In this document: positions 56,187-64,000 of the stretch, in pieces
How the letters are laid out: every line of letters begins with the position of its first letter
Position numbering within the stretch: the first letter of the stretch is position 1
Origin: Thalassococcus arenae
GTDB taxonomy: Bacteria > Pseudomonadota > Alphaproteobacteria > Rhodobacterales > Rhodobacteraceae
Length of the DNA stretch: 64,000 bases
Assembly (NCBI RefSeq): GCF_019104745.1
Contig: NZ_JAHRWL010000001.1
Coordinates: forward strand, 558,001-622,000
Reading direction: 5' to 3'
The notes under the pieces: model-generated
The model's input: the letters and a program-made list of their open reading frames with translations, nothing else
The model's database searches: none
Told to the model about the DNA's origin: nothing
Position numbers and translations under genes: made by a program

Positions 56187-57041
56187 ATGAAGAAAATCGA
56201 CAAGCGCGACCGTGCTTCCCTGTTCCGCGTCCGGCTGACCGAAGCGATGCGGCTGGCGCGCACGAACCAGACCGCTCTGGCGCGCGATGCGGGTGTGGAC
56301 CGGTCGACGGTATCGCAATTGCTGTCGGGCGACGCGGCACGGCTGCCCAACGCGCATCTGGTCGGCGCCTGTGCCGCGGCGCTTGGGGTGTCGGCCGACT
56401 GGCTGCTGGGCTTGTCGGACCGGCCCGAGAACGCGGCCGACCTGATGGCACATTCGATGACCATGACCGATGCCGCCCGCGCGCTTGTCGACGAAACGAT
56501 CTTCGGCTGGCACCGCGAAGCCGCCGGCTACAAGATCCGCCATGTGCCCGCGACATTGCCCGACATGCTCAAGACACCCGCCGTGCTGGATTGGGAATAC
56601 GGCCCGCATCTGGGCCGCAGCGCGTCCGAAGCCATCGCCGCCTCGCAGGAACGGCTGGCCTGGATGCGCGCGTCGCTGTCGGATTACGAAATCGCCATCC
56701 CCATGCACGAACTGGCAAGTTTCGCCGAAGGCAACGGGTATTACGCCGGGTTGTCCGCCGATATCCGGGCCGAGCAACTGGATCACCTGATTGACCAGGT
56801 CGAAAGCCTGTATCCCCGCCTGCGGCTGTCGCTGTTCGATGCCCGGCGGTTGTTTTCGGCGCCGATCACGGTGTTCGGTCCGCTGCTTGCGGTGATCTAT
56901 CTCGGACGGTCCTATCTCGCGTTTCGCGACACCGACCGCATCGCCGCGATGACCGCGCATTTCGATCACCTGGTGCGCGAGGCCAGCGTGGCCGAACGCG
57001 CCGTCGCCGAATACCTGGCTGTGTTGCGCAGCGCGCTCTGA
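56187..57041 (+). CDS. XRE-family transcriptional regulator with C-terminal sensor-like domain
   Basis: 284 residues. An N-terminal Xre helix-turn-helix lies at about 12-70 (MRLARTNQTALARDAGVDRS, TVSQLLSGDAARLPNAHLVG). A C-terminal region of about 200 residues has no recognised family. It is not the ScfR type, which is longer with an ImmA/IrrE-like part. The inverted repeat on its own promoter and the divergent desaturase gene suggest that it represses itself and perhaps the desaturase. AKR gene follows head to tail, ten bases away on the other strand. Confidence 0.82.
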   Translation: MKKIDKRDRASLFRVRLTEAMRLARTNQTALARDAGVDRSTVSQLLSGDAARLPNAHLVGACAAALGVSADWLLGLSDRPENAADLMAHSMTMTDAARALVDETIFGWHREAAGYKIRHVPATLPDMLKTPAVLDWEYGPHLGRSASEAIAASQERLAWMRASLSDYEIAIPMHELASFAEGNGYYAGLSADIRAEQLDHLIDQVESLYPRLRLSLFDARRLFSAPITVFGPLLAVIYLGRSYLAFRDTDRIAAMTAHFDHLVREASVAERAVAEYLAVLRSAL

Positions 57042-57050
57042 CGTGCAGAG

Positions 57051-58094
<1,044 letters not shown>

Positions 58095-58219
58095 GGGAAG
58101 GCTCCTGTTCGCTTTGGCCGCACGATAGGCAAGCACCGCTGCGGGGGCAAGCAACCGCCCCTGTTGCACCCTTGGCAATATGCTGGGAAAAAGGATGCGA
58201 CCAAAGCAAGGGCGGGCGC

Positions 58220-60106
58220 ATGGCATCGACGGGGCCGCTGATCCAGGCCGGGCTGAACCTGATCCAGCAGGGGCTGACGATCTTCGACGGCGATCTGCGG
58301 CTGGCGGCTTCGAATGCGCGCTTTGCCGAGATGTTCGATCTGCCGCCCGACCTGCTGAAACCCGGCACGCGCTTTGCCGACACGATCCGGCATCTGGCCG
58401 TGCGCGGCGAATACGGCCCGATCGAGGATCTCGAAGCCTTCATCCGGGCGCGCGTCGACCAGGCCCTGGCCTTCGAGCCGCATTACATGGAACGCACCCG
58501 CGCCAACGGCCGCACGATCAGCGTCGAAGGCGCGCCGCTGCCGCAGGGCGGTTGGGTCGCCGTCTATACCGACATCACCCGCGTCAAGGAACAGGAGGCA
58601 TTGCTGCGCACCCGGTCGGAACTGCTGTCCGAAGAAGTGCTGCGCCGATCCGAAGCACTGGCCGCCACCAACCGGGAACTGGCCGCTACGATCAGCGCGC
58701 TGGAAGAGGCGCGCCGCGAGCTGACCGAGATGGAGGCCCGCACCCGCGCCACGACCGAAATGATGCCGGCCCATATCGCCCGCGTCGACGGCCAGGGCCG
58801 CTATACCTATTCCAACCGGCGGCTGTCATCGGTCATGCCGGGGCGACCGTCCAGCATTGTCGGGCTCCACATCTCGGACGCGCTCGGGCCCGCCTATGCC
58901 CGCATCCGGCCGCATCTGGAACAGGCGATGGACGGGCGTCAAAGCACGTTCGAGTTCACCGACGACGACAGTTCGCGCCGCATCCGCGCGGTATTCACCC
59001 CCGACCCGGTGGAAAAGGGCGTCTACATCCTCAGCCAGGACGTGACCGAGGAAACCCAGGCCCGCGCAGTGTTGCAACAGACCCGGCGGCGGGAAATGGC
59101 GGCACAGCTGACATCCGGTCTGGCGCATGATTTCTCGAACCTGCTCACGATCATCCTGGGCATGCAGTCCAAGCTGGCACGCCTGGCGCCGGGGCCGGAG
59201 GCCGAGCCTCTCATCACCGCGACCCTGCAGGCGGCGCGGCGCGGCGGCGATCTGCTGAACCGCATCGCAGACATCACCGCGCGCCGCAGCTGGCGGCCCG
59301 AGCCGGTGACACTGGCGGCGTTTCTCGACGATCTCGCCACGCTGGCGCGGCCGACACTGAGCGATGCGATGACGCTGGCCATCGCACCGCCGCCCGACGG
59401 CCGCGTTCTTATCGATCCGGGCCTGATGCAGGACGCGCTGCTGAATCTGGTATTGAACGCGCGTGACGCCTGCGGCGGCACCGGGCGGATCGACATCGAG
59501 ATGCGCGAGGTGCAGGATACCTGGCTCGATATCACCGTATCCGACAGCGGGCCGGGTTTTTCCGAAACCGCGCTGCACCACGCGCTGGACCCGTTCTTCA
59601 CCACCAAGGGGGGCGGCGGGTCCGGTCTGGGCCTGGCGATGGTCTATGACACCGTGAAACTGGCGGGCGGCGAGGTGCGGCTGGGCAATGGCGAAACCGG
59701 GGCGCGGGTGCATCTGCGCCTGCCCTTGCGCCGCGCCGACACCGCCGAGGCCGAAGGGCTGGTCTTGCTGGTCGAAGACAGCGCCGACCTGCGCATGACG
59801 ATCCGCGAGATGCTGACCGGCGCGGGCTATTCGGTGATCGAGGCCGCCTCGGTCGACGAGGCCTGCGCGTTGGCCGACGGACTGCCCGACATCCGGCTGG
59901 TGTTGTCCGACATCCTTCTGGAGGGCGAAGCGACGGGGATCGACCTGCGCGACCGGCTGCGCGACAGGCCGGTCTTCCTGATGACCTCATTGCCGCCGCA
60001 GCACGCATTGCACCAGGCCGCCCGCAGCGGCGGGCCGGTCCTGTCCAAGCCGTTCTCGCCCGCCGAACTGTCCGCCTTCCTTCGCAGCGAAAGATCCGCC
60101 GCATGA
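58220..60106 (+). CDS. Hybrid sensor histidine kinase with PAS domains and receiver
   Basis: 628 residues, no membrane segment, so a cytoplasmic sensor. Order: a PAS_7-type domain (about 5-120; QGLTIFDGDLRLAASNARFA), coiled coil (about 120-170), a second PAS (about 175-285), HisKA with H in TSGLAHDFSNLLTIILG, an HATPase domain (LVLNARDACGGTG, DSGPGFSE, GGGGSGLGLAMVYD) and a C-terminal receiver (LVEDSADLR, phospho-Asp in LVLSDILLEG, Lys in VLSKPFSP). AAGGGCGGG lies before ATG 58220. The next gene, a winged-helix response regulator, overlaps by four bases. Confidence 0.9.
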   Translation: MASTGPLIQAGLNLIQQGLTIFDGDLRLAASNARFAEMFDLPPDLLKPGTRFADTIRHLAVRGEYGPIEDLEAFIRARVDQALAFEPHYMERTRANGRTISVEGAPLPQGGWVAVYTDITRVKEQEALLRTRSELLSEEVLRRSEALAATNRELAATISALEEARRELTEMEARTRATTEMMPAHIARVDGQGRYTYSNRRLSSVMPGRPSSIVGLHISDALGPAYARIRPHLEQAMDGRQSTFEFTDDDSSRRIRAVFTPDPVEKGVYILSQDVTEETQARAVLQQTRRREMAAQLTSGLAHDFSNLLTIILGMQSKLARLAPGPEAEPLITATLQAARRGGDLLNRIADITARRSWRPEPVTLAAFLDDLATLARPTLSDAMTLAIAPPPDGRVLIDPGLMQDALLNLVLNARDACGGTGRIDIEMREVQDTWLDITVSDSGPGFSETALHHALDPFFTTKGGGGSGLGLAMVYDTVKLAGGEVRLGNGETGARVHLRLPLRRADTAEAEGLVLLVEDSADLRMTIREMLTGAGYSVIEAASVDEACALADGLPDIRLVLSDILLEGEATGIDLRDRLRDRPVFLMTSLPPQHALHQAARSGGPVLSKPFSPAELSAFLRSERSAA

Positions 60107-60801
60107 CTGCCCTGATCTCGATCCTGGACGACGAACCGGCGATCCGGGCCATGCTGTCCGAGGCGCTGACCGAGGCCGGATTCCGCACCCAGAGCTTTGG
60201 CCGCGCGACCGAGTTCGAGGCCGCCCTGCGCCACGCGACGCCCGATCTCTGCCTGGTCGATCTGGGTCTGCCCGACCGCGACGGTCTGAGCCTGGTGCAT
60301 CGGCTGGCGCTTGAGAAAGGCGCCAGCGTCATCATCATCTCGGGCCGCGCCCAGGTGCAGGACCGCATCACCGGGCTGGAACTGGGCGCCGACGATTACA
60401 TCATCAAGCCCTTCGATCCGGCCGAAGTGGTGGCCCGCGTCCGCGCCCGCCTGCGCAGCCAGAAACCGGCGGACAGCGCCCGACGAACAGCGCGGTTCAA
60501 CGGCTGGGCGGCGCATTTCGACCGCTTCGCACTGGAAGATCCCGAAGGGCGTGAAACCGCCCTGTCACAAGCCGAAGGCGCGGTTCTGCGGCTTTTCCTG
60601 GAACGCCCCAACCGGCTGATCACCCGCGCCTTCATGCAGGAAAGCCTGGGCGGCACCGCGGGCGACAGTTTCGACCGGGCGATGGATGTGCGCATCTCGC
60701 GACTGCGCACCAAGCTGCGCGACGACCCGAAAAACCCGCAACTGATCAAGACGATCTACGGCGCAGGCTACATCTTTCTGGGCGAGGTGGCCTGGTCCTA
60801 G
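60103..60801 (+). CDS. OmpR/PhoB-type response regulator
   Basis: 232 residues. The receiver domain opens ISILDDEPAIRAMLSEAL with the acidic pair, carries the phosphoacceptor in CLVDLGLPDRDG (about residue 51) and the conserved lysine in YIIKPFDPAEV. The C-terminal winged helix (about 135-230) is recognisable from SQAEGAVLRLFLERPNRLI, and DVRISRLRTKLRDDPKNPQL with TIYGAGYIF. The partner is the hybrid kinase directly upstream (ATGA). Target genes unknown. Its TAG stop shares the palindrome CTAG with the stop of the opposing small gene. Confidence 0.93.
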   Translation: MTALISILDDEPAIRAMLSEALTEAGFRTQSFGRATEFEAALRHATPDLCLVDLGLPDRDGLSLVHRLALEKGASVIIISGRAQVQDRITGLELGADDYIIKPFDPAEVVARVRARLRSQKPADSARRTARFNGWAAHFDRFALEDPEGRETALSQAEGAVLRLFLERPNRLITRAFMQESLGGTAGDSFDRAMDVRISRLRTKLRDDPKNPQLIKTIYGAGYIFLGEVAWS

Positions 60802-60956
60802 AAAAAGACGCCGCGAACCAGCGGCAGGACGATCACCGCCACGACGCCGACAGCGGCCCCCACGGCGAAACGCCGCCAGGGCGGCCCCAGCCGTGGCCCG
60901 GCCAGGCTCAGCGCGCCACAGATCACCGCATAGAAAACCAGCGCCAAAGGGTCCAT
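60798..60956 (-). CDS. Small membrane protein
   Basis: 52 residues from MDPLALVFYAVICGALSLAG, with AGGAGG before ATG 60956. Two hydrophobic segments (VFYAVICGALSLAG and VGAAVGVVAVIVLPLV) separated by a basic stretch (GPPWRRF) make it a short two-helix membrane protein with the loop probably inside. It lies downstream of the formate dehydrogenase gene on the same strand, 123 bases away. No function known. Confidence 0.6.
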   Translation of the reverse strand: MDPLALVFYAVICGALSLAGPRLGPPWRRFAVGAAVGVVAVIVLPLVRGVFF

Positions 60957-61079
60957 CGTCCGTCCTCCTGGCGGACAACTTGCCCGACAAGGGCGGCGGA
61001 TGTCCACAAGCGCGCAGGACCGGGCCGCAAGGACCGGGCCGAGACACCCTGCGCGGGCCCTCGGGCCCGCACCGCCGGA

Positions 61080-63866
61080 TCATTCCGCCGCGACCTGTGC
61101 CGCGCCTTCGACCTTTTCGACCCGCACGGCGGAATACTTGAACTCCGGGATCTTGCCGAACGGGTCCAGTGCGGGGTTGGTCAGGATATTCGCCGCAGCC
61201 TCGACATAGGCGAAGGGCAGAAACACCATGTCGGGCGCCACCGCGCGGTCGGCCCGCGCCATCACCTCGACCGATCCGCGCCTGGTGGTCAGGCGCACCT
61301 TGCCGCCCGGCTCCACCCCCAGCTTGCGCAGGGTCGACGGGTGCAGCGAACAGTTCGCCTCCGGCTCGACCGCGTCCAGAACCGATGCCCGCCGCGTCAT
61401 CGAACCGGTATGCCAATGCTCCAGCTGCCGCCCGGTGGTCAGGATCATCGGGAACCGTTCGTCGGGCAACTCGGCCGGCGGGGTCACCCGGGCGGGGGTG
61501 AACTTGGCCCGGCCCGCGCGCCGCGGAAAGCCGTCGCCGAACACCACCGCCGCACCGGGATCGTTCGGGCCCGAGGTCGGATAGGTCACGGCGTTCTGTT
61601 CCTCCAGCCGTTTCCAGGTGATGTGATGCAGCGACCGCATCGACATCTTCATCTCGTCGAACACTTCGCGCGGATCGTCGTAATCCCAGTCCAGCCCGAT
61701 GCGCCGCGCCAGGTCGACCAGGATTTCCCAATCCTCGCGCGCCTCGCCCGGCGGCGGCACCGCCTGGCGCGCCACCTGCACCTGGCGGTTGGTGTTGGTC
61801 ACGGTGCCGGTCTTTTCGGCAAAGGCCGAGGCGGGCAGGATCACGTCGGCATAATTCGCCGTCTCGGTCAGAAAGATGTCCTGCACCACCAGGTGGTCGA
61901 GCTGCGCCAGCGCCTTGCGCGCGTGATCGACATCCGGGTCGGACATCGCGGGGTTCTCGCCCAGGATGTACATGCCCTTGATTTCACCGCGATAGACGCG
62001 GTCCATGATCTCGACCACGGTCAGGCCCGGCGTCGCCTGGATCTCGGTGCCGCGCCAGATATGCTTGAACAGCGCGCGCACCTCCGGGTCCGTCACGCTC
62101 TGATAATCCGGCAAGACCTGCGGGATCAGCCCGGCATCCGACGCGCCCTGGACGTTGTTCTGCCCGCGCAGCGGATGCAGCCCGGTGCCGGGGCGCCCGA
62201 TATGGCCGCACAGCAGCGCCAGCGAAATCAGGCAGCGCGCATTGTCGGTGCCGTGGATATGCTGGCTGACCCCCATCCCCCAAAAGATCATCGCCCGCTC
62301 GGCCCGCGCGAAAGTGCGCGCCACGGTGCGGATCGTGTCCTCGTCGATGCCGCACAATTCGGACATCCGGTCGGGCGTGAAGGCGCGGATATGGTCGCGG
62401 AACTCGAAGAAGCCCTCGGTAAAGCCCTCGATATATTGCCGGTCATACAGCTTTTCCTCGACGATCACGTTCATGATCGCGTTCAGAAGCGCCACATCGG
62501 TGCCGGGCCGGAACTGCAGCATGTGCGCCGCGTGGCGCCGCAGCGCCTGGGCGCGCGGGTCCATCACGATCAGCTTGCCGCCACGCTTGGCGAATTGCTT
62601 GAAATAGGTGGCGGCAACGGGGTGGTTCTCGGTCGGGTTGGCGCCGATCACGATGGCCACGTCGGCATTCTCGATCTCGTTGAACGTGGCCGTCACCGCG
62701 CCCGAGCCCACATTCTCCATCAGCGCCGCCACCGACGAGGCATGGCACAACCGCGTGCAATGGTCGACGTTGTTGTGGCCGAACCCCTGGCGGATGAATT
62801 TCTGGAACAGATAGGCCTCTTCGTTGGTGCATTTGGCGCTGCCGAACCCGGCCACCGACGTGCCGCCGTAATAGCTGCGCAGGTCCTGCAACCCGTGCGC
62901 GGCGGCGTCCAGCGCCTCGTCCCAGGTCGCCTCGCGGAAATGCGTCCAGGGATTGGCGGGATCGACATTCAGCCCCTTTTCCGGCGCATCCTTGCGGCGG
63001 ATCATCGGCTTGGTCAGCCGGTGCGGGTGGTGGATATAGTCGAAACCGAACCGCCCCTTGACGCAAAGCCGGCCTTCGTTGGCGGGGCCGTTGATGCCCT
63101 CGACATTGACGATGCGGTCGCCCTTGACCTTCATCGACACCTGGCAACCGACGCCGCAGAACGGGCAGACCGATTTCACCTCGCGGTCGAAATCGGCGCT
63201 GTCGCCACGCTGCGCATCGTCCAGAACCGTGGCCGGCATCAAGGCGCCGGTCGGACAGGCCTGCACGCATTCGCCGCAAGCCACGCAGGTGCTGTCGCCC
63301 ATCGGGTCGTCCATGTCGAAGACCGGGTAGGCATCATGCCCGCGGCCCGCCATGCCGATCACGTCGTTGACCTGCACCTCGCGGCAGGCACGCACGCACA
63401 GACCGCACTGGATGCAGGCATCGAGGTTCACCCGCATCGCGACATGGCTGTCGTCCAGCAGCGGGATGCGCGCTTTCTCCAGCTGGGGAAACCGGCTTGC
63501 CGACAGGCCGCTGGCCTCGGCCATGTCCCACAGATGCGACGAGCGGTCATGCGCATCCTCGCGCGCCGGCTGGTCGGCCAGCAGCAGTTCCATCACCATC
63601 TTGCGGGCCTGGGTGGCGCGGGCATTGGCCGTGTTGACCACCATCCCCTCGGACGGTTCGCGGATGCAGGACGCGGCCAGGGTCCGCTCGCCCTCGATCT
63701 CCACCATGCAGGCCCGGCAATTGCCGTCGGGTCGGTAGCCCGGAGCGGGCTTGTGGCACAGATGCGGGATGGTCAGGCCCCGGCCGTGGGCCACCTCCCA
63801 GATCGTCATTCCCTTTTCGGCCTCGACCGTCTCGCCGTCGAGCGTGAACCGGATCCTGTCGGACAT
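61080..63866 (-). CDS. fdhF: Formate dehydrogenase subunit alpha (Mo/bis-MGD, NAD-linked type)
   Basis: Oxidises formate to CO2. 928 residues from ATG 63866 (MSDRIRFTLDGETVEAEKGM); GGAG is 8 bases before this ATG but only 2 before the ATG two codons upstream. Order: N-terminal [2Fe-2S] domain (Cys near 37, 50, 53, 67), two [4Fe-4S] ferredoxin motifs (DACIQCGLCVRAC and STCVACGECVQAC), the [4Fe-4S] of the Mo domain (CPFCGVGCQ), and the Mo-ligand Cys-His of formate dehydrogenases in HCTRLCHASS (Cys374, His375). All cofactor sites are present. The expected beta and gamma subunits are not next to it. Confidence 0.95.
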   Translation of the reverse strand: MSDRIRFTLDGETVEAEKGMTIWEVAHGRGLTIPHLCHKPAPGYRPDGNCRACMVEIEGERTLAASCIREPSEGMVVNTANARATQARKMVMELLLADQPAREDAHDRSSHLWDMAEASGLSASRFPQLEKARIPLLDDSHVAMRVNLDACIQCGLCVRACREVQVNDVIGMAGRGHDAYPVFDMDDPMGDSTCVACGECVQACPTGALMPATVLDDAQRGDSADFDREVKSVCPFCGVGCQVSMKVKGDRIVNVEGINGPANEGRLCVKGRFGFDYIHHPHRLTKPMIRRKDAPEKGLNVDPANPWTHFREATWDEALDAAAHGLQDLRSYYGGTSVAGFGSAKCTNEEAYLFQKFIRQGFGHNNVDHCTRLCHASSVAALMENVGSGAVTATFNEIENADVAIVIGANPTENHPVAATYFKQFAKRGGKLIVMDPRAQALRRHAAHMLQFRPGTDVALLNAIMNVIVEEKLYDRQYIEGFTEGFFEFRDHIRAFTPDRMSELCGIDEDTIRTVARTFARAERAMIFWGMGVSQHIHGTDNARCLISLALLCGHIGRPGTGLHPLRGQNNVQGASDAGLIPQVLPDYQSVTDPEVRALFKHIWRGTEIQATPGLTVVEIMDRVYRGEIKGMYILGENPAMSDPDVDHARKALAQLDHLVVQDIFLTETANYADVILPASAFAEKTGTVTNTNRQVQVARQAVPPPGEAREDWEILVDLARRIGLDWDYDDPREVFDEMKMSMRSLHHITWKRLEEQNAVTYPTSGPNDPGAAVVFGDGFPRRAGRAKFTPARVTPPAELPDERFPMILTTGRQLEHWHTGSMTRRASVLDAVEPEANCSLHPSTLRKLGVEPGGKVRLTTRRGSVEVMARADRAVAPDMVFLPFAYVEAAANILTNPALDPFGKIPEFKYSAVRVEKVEGAAQVAAE

Positions 63867-64000
63867 GCGCATCTCTCCTGTCTCGCCGCCATCTTAGAGC
63901 ATTCCCGCACCGGCGCGCGTCCACCATTCCCGACACCTGCCTGCGCAATTGCGGCCCTCGCGGTTTCCGATCGTCGGCAAATGCCCCCTTTCAGAAGCCC

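Noticed and set aside
61053-61070. GC hairpin downstream of the formate dehydrogenase gene
   Set aside because: The arms GCGGGCCC/GGGCCCGC leave only two bases for a loop and there is no T-tract on the minus strand; a nearby 11-base direct repeat (61016-61040) seems incidental.

Overview
The window looks like ordinary chromosome of a GC-rich marine-type alphaproteobacterium of the Rhodobacteraceae (Roseobacter/Paracoccus-like). This rests on the gene set: a TrcR (DUF1013) cell-cycle regulator, a dnaX-ybaB-recR cluster with the SRP RNA gene close by, an FdhF-type formate dehydrogenase, a GlyA/NadK pair, an ME-PTA fusion malic enzyme, and propionyl-CoA synthetase behind TTTGCAAA boxes. No phage, transposon, IS, CRISPR array or recognisable tRNA was found. 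Genes are tightly packed, many with ATGA stop/start overlaps, and no gene-free stretch exceeds 300 bases.

Layout. 1-5.9 kb: D-xylose uptake and catabolism (xylF-xylH-xylG-xylB-xylA, + strand; xylF enters from outside), with a hairpin after xylF. 5.9-12.1 kb: a GH1 beta-glucosidase and a four-gene operon of flavodoxin-like protein, ABC ATPase, FtsX-type permease and HlyD-type adaptor (- strand). 12.3-16 kb: FAD-linked oxidase, DUF4198 protein, SRPBCC protein and NudC (- strand). 16.2-21 kb: a Tat-type periplasmic CpdB-like nucleotidase and an NMT1/THI5-type ABC importer (+). 21-25.4 kb: RlmL-like RNA methyltransferase, the SRP RNA gene ffs with its promoter, a small dual-specificity-type phosphatase, a YpfJ-type zinc metallopeptidase and an ankyrin-repeat protein. 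25.6-29.5 kb: dnaX, a small membrane protein, ybaB, recR and a membrane protein (+). 29.5-32.5 kb: trcR, an exported RNase T2, a Crp/Fnr regulator and a sulfotransferase.

32.6-37.8 kb: an acyl-CoA synthetase, an orphan LuxR-type regulator, hypotheticals and a SPOR-domain protein. 37.8-42.4 kb: a nucleoside-salvage operon read leftward as cdd-deoA-deoB-add-upp, every junction overlapping by 1 or 4 bases. It deaminates cytidine and adenosine, cleaves pyrimidine nucleosides, isomerises the pentose phosphate and recovers uracil. 42.5-51.6 kb: maeB, prpE, a CIA30-domain protein, a class II HMG-CoA reductase, a lipoprotein, nadK and glyA. 51.7-58.1 kb: HAD phosphatase, cupin, small protein, DUF817 protein, EamA transporter, fatty-acid desaturase, a divergent XRE regulator and an aldo/keto reductase. 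58.2-64 kb: a hybrid PAS histidine kinase with its winged-helix response regulator, a small membrane protein and the formate dehydrogenase alpha subunit.

Nothing here is clearly a new system. The most informative signals are regulatory: ScfR/PccR-like TTTGCAAA boxes before prpE, an inverted repeat lying on both promoter elements of the XRE gene, and Fnr-like boxes before the Crp/Fnr gene and before the flavodoxin/ABC operon. Beyond these are a precise promoter for the SRP RNA and an orphan class II HMG-CoA reductase with a complete catalytic set.
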